This document shows positions 1 through 11,237 of a stretch of 64,000 nucleotides of DNA, piece by piece; position 1 is the stretch's first letter; every line of letters begins with the position of its first letter. Position numbers and translations under genes: made by a program. A model generated the notes under the pieces. The model searched no databases and was not told the DNA's origin. It saw only the letters and a list, made by a program, of their open reading frames with translations. The DNA lies in NCBI GenBank assembly GCA_032622095.1, contig CP136061.1, positions 121,780,754 through 121,844,753 on the forward strand. The letters are read 5' to 3'. This DNA comes from Siphonodentalium dalli (taxonomy: Eukaryota > Mollusca > Scaphopoda > Gadilida > Siphonodentaliidae).

Positions 1-284
1 CACTCAGCTGTCGAATGTAAACAAATGGATGCTACTTCTCAACTTTGACCTTTTACCGGCTTTTACCGGTGGGTTGGATAAAAAGCTAGGAATCGGACCA
101 TATAGAACCATCGGCCATCTTGAAAATCGCGACCCAGCAAAAAGGCTTATTGAAACGAAATGGGCAGAACTTTGAGATGGAACTGAGATGAACCACAATC
201 TTTTGCTATTATGGCCCATCAGGATAAAAAAAATGATGAACTTGATACAGGGTGGATACCAATATGGCAGCCAGGGAATTACTG
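1..284. other. unassigned sequence
   Basis: No gene, tandem repeat or terminal inverted repeat was recognised here. The small open frames lack any protein-like pattern. Confidence 0.5.
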
Positions 285-1260
285 TGTGGTCATAGGTAAG
301 GTGAATAGATATACGTGAAGTTATTTTATGGTCATGAATGGTGTGAATAGGTACAATGAGTGACTATATGGTCCATGGTGTGTCCATGGTGAAATGTATA
401 GGTATACAAGGGGTGGCTGTATGATCATTATGTGAGGTGAATCGATATACATGGAGTGGTTGTGTGTTGTATGGTTATGTGTACCCAGTACGGGTGTACC
501 CGATGTGGCTCTACGGACATTGATGTGGTGTATGGATATAACGAGAGTAGCCGCATGGTCATCTGTGAGTTGTTTGTGTATACATGGAGTGACTCTAGGT
601 CATGGGTCGGATGTGGGTGTATATGTATATGTATACATGTGTTGTCTGTATGATCATGAATGGGTGTATGGATAAATGGGGAGTGCTTTATGGTTATCGG
701 TAATGTGTATAGGTGTACATGGACTGAACGGTCATGACTGAAGTATATATGCATACCTGGTCATTGGCAAGCATGTGGGTATATAGGAAGTGCCCTTGTG
801 GTAACGGGTGAAATGTATATTTATATATACCGTGGATGTATTATCATCCGTGGGTTCATAGGGAGTAGCTGTATGACCATGGATGACGTGTATGAGTATA
901 CATCGAGTTGCTGAATTGTCATGTGTGAGGTGTATATGCAAGTATGGAATGTATGAGTGGTCGTGTGTGTGGGTATTTGTATATCTGGAAGGGCTGTGTG
1001 GCCATTGGTGAGGTGTACAATGTATACATGGAATGACTCTGTGGAGATGGGTGGGCTGTATGTGCATATATCGATTGGTTATATGACTCCGGGTATACAT
1101 ACATTTTTGGAACAGCAGAGAACGTATGGGATATATGTGAAAACTCCCTATATATCCACACGCCCACCAATGACCATCAAGCATAATCCATGTATGCATA
1201 TACACTTATATCGTGACTGTACAATCGTTCTATGTACACCTGTATATATATACACCCACA
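285..1260. repeat. degenerate ~55-60 bp minisatellite that reverses orientation
   Basis: The phrases 'ATACATGGAGTGG', 'TATGGTCATG' and 'GTGAGGTGTATA' recur about every 55-60 bases, with much divergence, across roughly sixteen units. From about 1140 the same phrases appear as reverse complements ('CCAATGACCATCAAG', 'CCATGTATGCATATACAC'), so the array changes strand near its right end. Open frames on both strands here are translations of the repeat (His/Tyr/Thr-rich or Val/Cys-rich) and are not genes. Confidence 0.75.
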
Positions 1261-1274
1261 TGTGCCGAGGTATT

Positions 1275-2115
1275 TCGTCATGCAAAGAGTAAAATCCAAG
1301 ATGGCCGCTGGCAGCCATATTTTTCAAAGAAATTAGGGAACATTCGATGTCTCCCACCTAGAGCATATCTATTAATTTTCAAAATAATTTGCCAATAAAT
1401 GCGGGTTGCACTGTGTGCCGATTATATTACTGCACATTTTAAATCCAAGATGCATGCTGCGGTCACCCAGAAGATCCATATGAAGGTGACGATCGGATGA
1501 GCGATGTGCTCTATAGCGTATGTCTAATGCAATGCAAGGAGTAAAATCCAAGATGGCCGCGGTCGTCCGTGTTTTTACAAGAAATTCAGGAAAATTCGAT
1601 GGCTCTATGATCGGATGAGGGATGTGGTCTTTCATGTGCGCCAAAGGATTTAGTCACGCAAAGAATAAAATCAAAGATGGCTGATGTCGGCCATGTTTTT
1701 CATCAAAATTGTTCAAATTATATGGCTCCCATCTAGATGTGATCCTAAGCATGCCTATTAATTTTCAAAATAAATGTGAGCTGCAGTGTGTGCCGATGGC
1801 TGCACATTTTAAATCCAAGATGGATGCTGCGGTCCTGTTTTTAACGAACTCCCATCTAGAGGTCATCCAAAGATCCATATAAGGTTTGGTGACGATCGGA
1901 TCAGGGGTGTTATGGCTGCTTCCGGCGGCAACGTTTTTGATCGAAATTCGTTTTAAATCGATAGCACTCATGTAACGGTCACCCCGAAGATCAAAATGAA
2001 GTTTGTGATCAATCGGTTGGAAAATGTTAGTTGAAATTCCAACGTTTTTCAACGAAATTCCGAAAAAATCGATAGCTCCCATTGGCAGAGGTCACGTATG
2101 GAGTTTTCGTGATGA
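1275..2115 (+). repeat. CCAAGATGGC tandem array, copy A
   Basis: Degenerate tandem units of roughly 170-180 bases. Each combines 'AAATCCAAGATGGCCGC', 'TTTTTCAACGAAATTC', 'GGCTCCCATCTAGAGGT', 'GATCCATATGAAG' and 'GACGATCGGATGAGGGATG'. The same family forms arrays at 22200-23600 and 33600-34620, with fragments near 10640, 24970 and 53900. The order of phrases is constant, so this is one family and not chance similarity. No coding function is suggested. Confidence 0.85.
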
Positions 2116-2840
2116 TCAGATGGTATAGCTAAAAAGCTGGACCCCGATAACTGAAGGTTTTCACATGTGACCTTAATTTTTTAACAAATGCTAACACATT
2201 CTGAAAGACACACTTTAGTGACAGGGGAGGGATATCGCGAAAATGACAGGTCGCATGTGTCCCTAATTAGATGATTCGCATCAGGTATAACCGAAAGGCT
2301 TCCACTCAAAATAACGTCTGCTCATGCAGGAATCGTTTTGAAACTGGTTGACACGATTATACGCGTGGGTGGTATACTATTTAAAGACATACTCTGTACT
2401 TGTTCGGGTGCGAGAAACTGACAAGTTAGAATACAGTTGATATACCCTTGATGAATGTAGCATTCGACCAACATCATCTAAAATCTCAAGCAAATAGACC
2501 GTACCACTCCATAGAAAACATCGTCCGAACTACGCTAAATTGTAGATATTTACTACTTGAATCGGACGCATCTATCGGCGATAAACTAACGAAAACATTT
2601 CGCGATCGGCAGTCACTGCATTTACTTAATACATGTATATTAGAATGACGGTGTGTGTTGTCAATTTAGATATAATATTTGTAAAAATAACTACTTTCAA
2701 CAATATTATTCTCCATTTCTATTATTTGATAACCCTACCGGAGTGTTTCACATCACTTTAAACGTTACTGACAGTAAACTTCAACTGTCTGGGTGTCTAG
2801 AAATAGCTTAAAAGGAAATGTATATCAAACAGCGTATTAT
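2116..2840. other. unassigned sequence
   Basis: No gene or repeat architecture recognised. The 66-codon plus-strand frame at 2448-2648 has no recognisable domain. Confidence 0.5.
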
Positions 2841-2957
2841 CTTATACATGCGAGGCTCCCTATGGGAGACTCGCATATATAAGAAAACGCACTAGCATAT
2901 GATCTTTAATGTTGCAACAGCTCAGCTCCCGCCACGAAAAGGTTAATATATGTATTG
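2841..2957. repeat. short palindromic repeat with CATATATAAG box
   Basis: This contains 'GAGGCTCCCTATGGGAGACT', itself a short palindrome, followed by 'CGCATATATAAG' and 'CAGCTCCCGCCACGAAAAGG'. A closely related stretch lies at 53462-53665, including the ending 'CAGCTCCCGTCATGAAAGGG'. It is therefore a dispersed element, here directly next to a TTAA-bounded MITE. Confidence 0.6.
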
Positions 2958-3463
2958 TTAAAGGCACGTGAGGCCTTAATTGTCAAAAATATTCATATTT
3001 GTTCCAAACACCGTAAACAGAAAAACATTAAAACGTATACAGTTTCGTTCATATATACCATGACCATCGCGTAAACAGCATGTTTAATATCATAAATACC
3101 TACTACATTTTACCTAAGCAAGAGCCTGGTTGGGTTACAGAGGACAGCACAATGGTACTGGCTAATCACACACAAATGGCATAAACGCTCTTTATTAGTT
3201 CCATATCAGGAATTCACCAACAAAGAACGCTCTTTATGTTTACCATCATAATATAAACAAACACCAGAAAAGTAACTTTGTATGCTTTTGTTTACATAAC
3301 AATGGTTAAACATATGAGAATAACATACTGTTTATGCGATATTTCTTATTTATATACAGACAAAGTCTGTCTACATTTTGATGTTCTTTCTGTTTGTGGA
3401 GGTTTTTGACGGGTGGAAATATTTTCACAGGATACCCACCGCCAAGGCCAACCGTGTCTTTAA
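2958..3463 (-). mobile_element. TTAA-bounded MITE family, copy 1
   Basis: About 506 bases bounded by TTAA on both sides, with short terminal inverted repeats of the form TTAAAGGYAC. It matches, in reverse orientation, elements at 42125-42658 and 48572-49095. Shared internal phrases include 'ATAAAGAGCGTT', 'TATGTAAACAAAAGC', 'AAACCGCCA' and 'GATATGGAA'. A TTAA target and short inverted ends are typical of piggyBac-type non-autonomous elements, but no transposase is present and assignment rests on the ends alone. Confidence 0.75.
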
Positions 3464-3714
3464 TGTGCTGCAAAGATTTCTTGTTTCATACTTTATGTCC
3501 ATGGCGAATATTTCAAAAACTAAATATTCCATCAACCTGCGGATTCGTTGAAAATCTATAGTACTTCACTAATGGATAAGATGGAGATTTGCAAGTCAGT
3601 CAGCTCTTCCATAACACTTCCTGGTTTTCAAGGCAGTATATACAAGAAAACCATAGTCAGAAATGGTAACGCCACCAAGATCATATTATTAGCCATAAAT
3701 ATAAATTACTAGCA
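3464..3714. repeat. flank with a 75-bp segment shared with 47.6 kb
   Basis: About 3644-3715 ('AGAAAACCATAGTCAGAAAT', then 'GGTAACGCCACCAAGAT') recurs as reverse complement near 47600-47680, so part of this spacer is a dispersed repeat. The rest shows nothing recognisable. Confidence 0.5.
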
Positions 3715-4110
3715 GGTGGACCCGACTTCGCCCGGGCTGTTTCCCCTCTGCTTTTCGGCGAATTGCGCGATTTGACCTTGAATTGTCCATTTTGAAGGTC
3801 AAGGTGAGGTGGGGTCACGATTTGACCCGTACAAAACACTGCCCGGACAAAAGTACCCGACAAAATTACCCGTCGAAATCCATCCGGTTTTACCCGATTT
3901 GACCTCGAATTGATCATTTTGAAGGTCAAGGTCCGGTCGGGGTCACGATTTGACCCGTCCAAAACACTCAGTGGACAAAAGTAACCCTATGTATCAAATT
4001 TCGTCGAAATCCCATCAAAATTCGCGATTTGACCTTGAATTGACCCGATTTAAAGGTCAATGTCACGTCGGACGGGCAAACGAATAGGCTTACGACACTC
4101 CCCATACGAA
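3715..4110. repeat. GATTTGACC repeat, three ~128-bp units
   Basis: Three units start at about 3768, 3893 and 4022 with 'CGATTTGACCTTGAATTG', then 'CATTTTGAAGGTCAAGG', 'GGGTCACGATTTGACCCG' and 'GGACAAAAGTA'. The layout (unit, 'ATCAAATTTCGTCGAAAT', then a CA/GACA-rich tail) parallels the end of the next satellite element, so the two may belong to one composite repeat. Confidence 0.75.
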
Positions 4111-4134
4111 AGTATCCCCAGACACTAATTTTCG

Positions 4135-4205
4135 AGTCCACCGCGAACACACAGACAGACACACACACACTCACACACCCTCATCTTCACACACACATAC
4201 CCACA
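4135..4205. repeat. CA/GACA-rich microsatellite
   Basis: Imperfect CACACA and GACAGACA runs lead into the satellite. Equivalent GACA/AACA runs occur inside the satellite at about 5502-5543, 7016-7057 and 7409-7450. Confidence 0.8.
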
Positions 4206-7200
4206 CAGATCTTCCAAAATATATAATAGACTAGCCGATGAGCCCGACGTTGTCCGGCTATTCAAAAACCAAATTTCAAGTCGATAGCTATTCAAAAACC
4301 AAATTTCAAGTCGATAGCTCCACCCGTTTCCGAGATCTGGTCTGCGCATGCGCGAAGCTGGCGTCGCACGGGCTCGGCGACCCGATAAAATTCGTATCCG
4401 GGGCGAGATACATTCACATACCAAATTTCAAGTCGATAGCTCCACCCGTTTCCGAGATCTCGTCTGCGCATGCGCGAAGCTGGCGTCGCACGGGCTCGGC
4501 GATCCGATAAAATTCGTATCCGGGGCAAGAAGTCGATATCTCTACCCGTTTCCGAGATCTGGTCTGCGCATGCGCGAAGCTGGCGTCGCACGGGCTCGGC
4601 GACCCGATAAAATTCGTATCCGGGGCGAGATACATTCACATACCAAATTTCAAGTCGATAGCTCCACCCGTTTCCGATATCTCGTCTGCGCATGCGCGAA
4701 GCTGGCGTCGCACGGGCTCGGTGACCCGATAAAATTCGTATCCGGGGCAAGATACATTCACATACCAAATTTCAAGTCGATAGCTCTACATGTTCCGAGA
4801 TCTCGTCTGCGCATGCGCGAAGCTGGCGTCGCAAAGATATGCTTGTGATTAATACATTTCAAGTCGATAGCTCCACCCTTTTCCGAGATGTGGAACTCCA
4901 ATGGTAATCAAGAAATCAGAAAAGATTGGCGTCGCACGGACTCGGCGACCCGATAAAATTCGTATCCGGGGCAAGATACATTCACATACCAAATTTCAAG
5001 TCGATAGCTCCACCTGTTCCGAGATCTCGTCTGCGCATGCGCGAAGCTGGCGTCGCAAAGATATGCTTGTGATTAATACATTTCAAGTCGATAGCTCCAC
5101 CCTTTTCCGAGATGTGGAACTCCAATGGTAATCAAGAAATCAGAAAAGATTGGCGTCGCACGGACTCGGCGACCCGATAAAATTCGTATCCGGGGCAAGA
5201 TACATTCACATACCAAATTTCAAGTCGATAGCTCCACCCGTTTCCGAGATCTCGTCTGCGCATGCGCGAAGCTGGCGTCGCACGGGCTCGGCGACCCGAT
5301 ATAATTCGTATCCGGGGCAAGATACATTCACATACCAAATTTCAAGTCGATAGCTCCACCCGTTTCCGAGATCTCGTCTGCGCATGCGCGAAGCGGGCGC
5401 CGCACGGGCTCGCCAATACGACAATGTTCACCGCCTGGTCAAACTACACACACGTACCAAGTTTCGTCCCGATCGGTCGAGAATCGTAGATTTGTATAAA
5501 AGACAGACAGACAGACAAACAAACAAACATACATACAGACAGAGGTCTTCAAAATATATATGAGACTAGCCGATGAGCCCGACGTTGTCCGGGCTATTCA
5601 AAAACCAAATTTCAAGTCGATAGCTCTACCCAATCCGACGTTGTCCGGGCTATTCAAAAACCAAATTTCAAATCGATAGCTCTACCCGTTTCCGAGATCT
5701 GGTATGCGCATGCGCGAAGCTGGCGTCGCACGGGCTCGGCGACCCGATAAAATTCGTATCCGGGGCAATATACATTCACATACCAAATTTCAAGTCGATA
5801 GCTCCACCCGTTTCCGAGATCTCGTCTGCGCATGCGCGAAGCTGGCGTCGCTAGCCGATGAGCCCGACGTTGTCCCGGCCTATTCAAAAACCAAATTTCA
5901 AGTCGATAGCTCTACCCAGCCCGACGATTTCAACTACCCGTTTCCGAGATCTGGTCTGCGCATGCGCGAAGCTGGCGTCGCACGGGCTCGGCGACCCGAT
6001 AAAATTCGTATTCGGGGCAAGATACATTCACATACCAAATTTCAAGTCGATAGCTCCACCCGTTTCCGAGATCTCGTCTGCGCATGCGCGAATCTGGCGT
6101 CGCACGGGCTCGGCGACCCGATAAAATTCGTATCCGGGGCAAGATACATTCACATACCAAATTTCAAGTCGATAGCTCCACCCGTTTCCGAGATCTCGTC
6201 TGCGTATGCGCGAAGCTGGCGTCGCACGGGTTCGGCGACCCGATAAAATTCGTATCCGGGGCAAGATACATTCACATACCAAATTTCAAGTCGATAGCTC
6301 CACCTGTTCCGAGATCTCGTCTGCGCATGCGCGAAGCTGGCGTCGCAAAGATATGCTTGTTATTAATACATTTCAAGTCGATAGCTCCACCCTTTTCCGA
6401 GATGTGGAACTCCAATGGTAATCAAGAAATCAGAAAAGATTGGCGTCGCACGGACTCGGCGACCCGATAAAATTCGTATCCGGGGCAAGATACATTCACA
6501 TACCAAATTTCAAGTCGATAGCTCCACCTGTTCCGAGATCTCGTCTGCGCATGCGCGAAGCTGGCGTCGCAAAGATATGCTTGTGATTAATACATTTCAA
6601 GTCGATAGCTCCACCCTTTTCCGAGATGTGGAACTCCAATGGTAATCAAGAAATCAGAAAAGATTGGCGTCGCACGGACTCGGCGACCCGATAAAATTCG
6701 TATCCGGGGCAAGATACATTCACATACCAAATTTCAAGTCGATAGCTCCACCCGTTTCCGAGATCTCGTCTGCGCATGCGCGAAGCTGGCGTCGCACGGG
6801 CTCGGCGACCCGATATAATTCGTATCCGGGGCAAGATACATTCACATACCAAATTTCAAGTAGATAGCTCCACCCGTTTCCGAGATCTCGTCTGCGCATG
6901 CGCGAAGCGGGCGCCGCACGGGCTCGCCAATACGACAACGTTCACCGCCTGGTCAAACTACACACACGTACCAAGTTTCGTCCCGATCGGTCGAGAATCG
7001 TAGATTTGTATAAAAGACAGACAGACAGACAAACAAACAAACATACATACAGACAGAGGTCTTCAAAATATATATGAGACTAGCCGATGAGCCCGACGTT
7101 GTCCGGGCTATTCAAAAACCAAATTTCAAGTCGATAGCTCTACCCGTTTCCGAGATCTGTTCTGCGCATGCGCGAAGCTGGCGTCGCACGGGCTCGGCGA

Positions 7201-8425
7201 CCCGATAAAATTCGTATCCGGGGCAAGGTACATTCACATACCAAATTTCAAGTCGATAGCTCTACCCGTTTCCGAGATCTGGTCTGCGCATGCGCGAATC
7301 GGGCGCCGCACGGGCTCGCCAATACGACAACGTTCACCGCCCGGTCAAACTACACACACGTACCAAGTTTCGTCCCGATCGGTCGAGAATCGTAGATTTG
7401 TATAAATGACAGACAGACAGACAAACAAACAAACATACATACATACAGACAGAGGTCTTCAAAATATATATGAGACTAGCCGATGAGCCCGACGTTGTCC
7501 GGGCTATTCAAAAACCAAATTTCAAGTCGATAGCTCTACCCAATCCGACGTTGTCCGGGCTATTCAAAAACCAAATTTCAAATCGATAGCTCTACCCGTT
7601 TCCGAGATCTGGTATGCGCATGCGCGAAGCTGGCGTCGCACGGGCTCGGCGACCCGATAAAATTCGTATCCGGGGCAATATACATTCACATACCAAATTT
7701 CAAGTCGATAGCTCCACCCGTTTCCGAGATCTCGTCTGCGCATGCGCGAAGCTGGCGTCGCTAGCCGATGAGCCCGACGTTGTCCCGGGCTATTCAAAAA
7801 CCAAATTTAAAGTCGATAGCTCTACCCAGCCCGACGATTTCAACTACCCGTTTCCGAGATCTGGTCTGCGCATGCGCGAAGCTGGCGTCGCACGGGCTCG
7901 GCGACCCGATAAAATTCGTATTCGGGGCAAGATACATTCACATACCAAATTTCAAGTCGATAGCTCCACCCGTTTCCGAGATCTCGTCTGCGCATGCGCG
8001 AATCTGGCGTCGCACGGGCTCGGCGACCCGATAAAATTCGTATCCGGGGCAAGATACATTCACATACCAAATTTCAAGTCGATAGCTCCACCCGTTTCCG
8101 AGATCTCGTCTGCGTATGCGCGAAGCTGGCGTCGCACGGGTTCGGCGACCCGATAAAATTCGTATCCGGGGCAAGATACATTCACATACCAAATTTCAAG
8201 TCGATAGCTCCACCCGTTTCCAAGATCTCGTCTGCGCATGCGCGAAGCGGGCGCCGCACGAGCTCGCCAATACGACAACGTCCACCGCCTGGTCAAACTA
8301 CACACACGTACCAAGTTTCGTCCCGATCGGTCGAGAATCGTAGATTTGTATAAATGACAAACATACAAACATACAGACAAACATGCAAACATACAGACAC
8401 AGGTCTTCAAAATATATATGAGATA
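4206..8425 (+). repeat. ~122-bp satellite with recent higher-order duplications
   Basis: About 25 monomers of roughly 122 bases read 'CCAAATTTCAAGTCGATAGC', 'CACCCGTTTCCGAGATCT', 'TGCGCATGCGCGAAGC', 'GGCGTCGCACGGGCTCGGCG', 'ATAAAATTCGTATCCGGGGC', 'ACATTCACATA'. Long blocks are duplicated almost perfectly: about 4800-5630 recurs 1514 bases later, and about 5550-6295 recurs 1910 bases later. Mixed-in segments 'CTAGCCGATGAGCCCGACG' and 'GGTCTTCAAAATATATATGA' mark the start and end of a larger element, also seen singly on the minus strand at 55405-55945. The many 70-180-residue frames on both strands are periodic translations of the repeat, not genes. Confidence 0.92.
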
Positions 8426-9245
8426 ATATAAAATATATTGGTTGAATGCACCGCCTCAGAATTCCGTTAAAACAACTAATCCTTCAAATTATTACAAAAA
8501 ACTACGGCTTATTACTGCAGGTTTTTCATTCACCAAACCAGAAAGCTTCTAAATGCGGATAAAAAATTGGGTTCCCGCCATAAAATCTTCAAGTGTGCAT
8601 GGCCCTGCCATTGTTCATACCTAAACATCGAACGCAATTAACGCGGTCATAATAGTTACATACTGCAACTATAAGACATCCATCGAATACACACCCCACG
8701 AAAACCCGAAATGTGATATCCCATCGCTATAGCTCAATTTGACACGGCCAGATTAGCCTTTCTACAATATCCTAAAACAATAAAGCTTCTCAAATCATCG
8801 GCATAGTCAATAGAACTTGGACATTCCAACTACAGCTTTTATCGGACTCGGGGTCGCAGTACAACTTTAACGCGTTCCAAAATAACCAGAAAAAACAATT
8901 ATCTATTTATAAAATCCCCATTGGTCCACAGATTTGCCCAGCAGTATACACCGGTGGCGTAATAAAACGATTTTCACACCAAGATTAATATATTTAAATT
9001 AATAAACCAATGGGCCTTCCAGACAAAACTATCAGCTTTTTGTTTTTATCGTATCTGCATAATTCCCAGTTGTGAAGAACTGAGAATTGTGTGAGGGTGG
9101 AAGAGTTCAGATCAGCTCCACTATAATTTGCTAAAATGAAAAATAAAAATATGCGGAACTGGCCGAACCTATTTATTAGTGAACGTATCCAAGGGAAACT
9201 AGTCAATACAATGCACGCGCAGAGGAGCTGAACGTTATCTCCATT
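8426..9245. other. unassigned sequence
   Basis: AT-rich unique-looking sequence with no recognisable gene. The minus-strand frame at 8994-9206 has no domain pattern. Confidence 0.5.
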
Positions 9246-9310
9246 ATCAACAACTCGGCCATTTCCGCTTCGCTGGGAAATAATGAAGCGAAAATGGTCG
9301 AGTCGTTGAT
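9246..9310. repeat. hairpin with CATTTTCGCTTC arms
   Basis: Arms of about 25 bases ('ATCAACAACTCGGCCATTT' against 'AAATGGTCGAGTCGTTGAT') pair with one or two mismatches around a short loop. The adjoining phrase 'TATCTAGGATAGATAACTC' at about 9330 recurs near 25540, which suggests a mobile hairpin element. Confidence 0.65.
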
Positions 9311-9429
9311 ATTGCGTTTTATCATGACTTATCTAGGATAGATAACTCTGAAAAACTACGAAAGTTAGGTGTTTCGTCGCATGTTGTACTGCAGGGGTTC
9401 GCGACAATAATTCCAAGATACAAGGTCCG

Positions 9430-9560
9430 CGGGTGGGTGGGTGGATCGTTCTGAGCCCCGTTAATATGTTTTCCAATGCCATCCGGGGAGGCGGTCTGCA
9501 GAAAAAGTTCAGACACAGGGAGGGGGTGGGTGGTTCGAGGTCGGAAAAAAGTGTGATACA
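9430..9560 (+). repeat. poly-G/GGGTGGGTGG element (decayed copy)
   Basis: 'GCGGGTGGGTGGGTGGATCG' and 'GGAGGGGGTGGGTGG' next to 'GTCGGAAAAAAGTG' match a family seen at 10400-10500, 10800-11000, 12735-12880, 37030-37185 and 38655-38745. All combine G- or C-runs, GGTGGGTGGG, and 'GAAAAAA' blocks. Confidence 0.6.
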
Positions 9561-9639
9561 AATATTTTCCAATAAATATATATATATATATCAAATATTC
9601 ATTAGGAAACATAAAGCTATTGGAATTATATCACTTATA

Positions 9640-9902
9640 GTTTTGTGCCGTGTTTACCTGTTATTTCACAACACACAGAAAAGGCACATTCTGATTGGTC
9701 GAGAGCTGTGTTCTATATCGTGTAGTGTTGTGCTAAATTTAGCGCACCACTATACGTGTATAGTATCGTGCTAAATTTAGCGCACTACATAGATAGAACG
9801 ACACAACGTTATTGCACGAGTTTGTTGTGACGCGATGGTAAAACGAGAACCGGATGTTCGAGTTTTACCTCGCGGCACGACAAAGGAGTGCAATAACGTT
9901 AA
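9640..9902. mobile_element. nested-hairpin MITE-like element
   Basis: Perfect 13-base arms 'AACGTTATTGCAC' and 'GTGCAATAACGTT' lie at 9805-9817 and 9888-9900, with further pairing inside ('GGTAAAACGAG', 'CGAGTTTTACC'). Just upstream 'GTGCTAAATTTAGCGCAC' occurs twice, as an imperfect palindrome pair around 'ACTATACGTGTATAGT'. Stacked palindromes and no coding frame fit a short non-autonomous element. Its exact ends are not clear. Confidence 0.6.
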
Positions 9903-10399
9903 CATGTTCACACAGCTGAAGATTGCAACTTGTAACATACTAACATTTAGGTCGATATCGTTGTATTTAATTGAACAAACATGTGCTTAATGTAGAATAT
10001 ACCCCATAATTTAGCGAAGATTTTCGGTTAAAGTTGACGTCGCCAGTGACGTTGTTGATGTAATAGGTTTGTATTGTTCAAGAACAATACACATGTTTTT
10101 ATTGAACGTTTCAATTCTTCTGTATTTTGCTGTATTTCGCACAGATAAGCCATTGGGTGTGCAATAATATACCAAACTAGCAAAAATCCATAAACAGATC
10201 GAATAAAATCGAAAACATATATACTGCACATATATGGCCACCAATTTATTTAGGAGTGTCCATATGAAATTAAAACATTACTGTGAAAAAACAATTCACA
10301 GGAAAGACTTCAACGTGCTAAGTGGCAACATTCGGTTGAATTCACCATGTAATAGATCATACTGTTTCGGGTTTTTGTGCATTCAAAACAAAACATAAA
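9903..10399. other. unassigned sequence
   Basis: AT-rich, no gene or repeat recognised. Confidence 0.45.
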
Positions 10400-11000
10400 T
10401 ACTGGATGTTTCAGGGGGGGGGGGTGAAAAAAAAATTCCCGCACGTATGCCGGGGTGGGTGGGTGGTCAAAGCCACCAACAAGCAATTTTTTCCGTAACT
10501 AAAAAAAAAATTCTGCTTGTTTTTTTAGTGTTTTGGCAATGAGTTGGGCTTCAAAACCACTTTGAATGAGAGAAATAATGTAATTCTAACTGGTAAACTG
10601 ACTGCAGGCAGTTATCGTGTTGTATTTTGTTGCAAATTTTGAAATCCAAGATGGCCGCTGGCAGCCATGTTTTTTTGGCCGAATGACCTCAAAATGACTC
10701 ATTCCTATTTACATGTCCATGTTAACATCCATGATAAATAGTATGCACAGAAATTCATATACAGCTGTTTCAGTGAATTTCCAGCTGTTTACAGTGAATT
10801 TCCCCCCGCAAATCTCTGTTTTAGTGTTAAAGGGGAGGTGGGTGTCAAAAAATGGTCGGAAAAAACTGCCGTAAACGGAAAAAAATTTGGCGGTGGGGGT
10901 GGGTGGGTACAAAAAATGATCGAAAGGGAAAAAATGCCATACGTGCCTGAATTTTTTTTTCCGACCCCCCCCCCCCCCCCCCCCCCCCCCCTGGATGTTT
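10400..11000. repeat. two or more poly-G/poly-C elements, opposing orientations
   Basis: A 10-base G run at about 10414 is followed by 'TGAAAAAAAAATTCCCGCAC' and 'GGTGGGTGGGTGG'. A C run of about 26 bases at 10966-10991 closes a second block holding 'GGTGGGTGTCAAAAAATGG' and 'GGTGGGGGTGGGTGGGTAC'. A fragment of the CCAAGATGGC family ('AATCCAAGATGGCCGCTGG') lies between at about 10642. The homopolymers may be collapsed or expanded by sequencing. Confidence 0.65.
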
Positions 11001-11237
11001 CGGTTTATTGATCTTGATTTCAACACATTCTTGAGGCGATTTTGTTTCTCTTAACTGTTTATCGGTAGGTTTAAAATCATACAGTGCATGTGTTCTCAGC
11101 AAAACGAGTTGTACGCGATTTTTTATGTCTTATGAAGGGAATTTGAACAGTCCAGCAGTTAGTGCATGTTGGTAGGATACGGTAATGTAATATGCATAAT
11201 ACAAGTTCGAATTGTTCGGTGAAATATAATAAATATA

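Noticed and set aside
4238-8343. Many overlapping frames of 70-180 residues on both strands with VRRQLRACADQISETG and MREAGVARARRPDKIRIRG repeats
   Set aside because: They are periodic translations of the 122-base satellite in different frames; both strands stay open because the monomer happens to lack stops. No conserved domain.
4206-8425. Regular repeats that might suggest a CRISPR array
   Set aside because: The repeat unit itself is ~122 bases and contiguous, without unique spacers, and the DNA is clearly from an animal.
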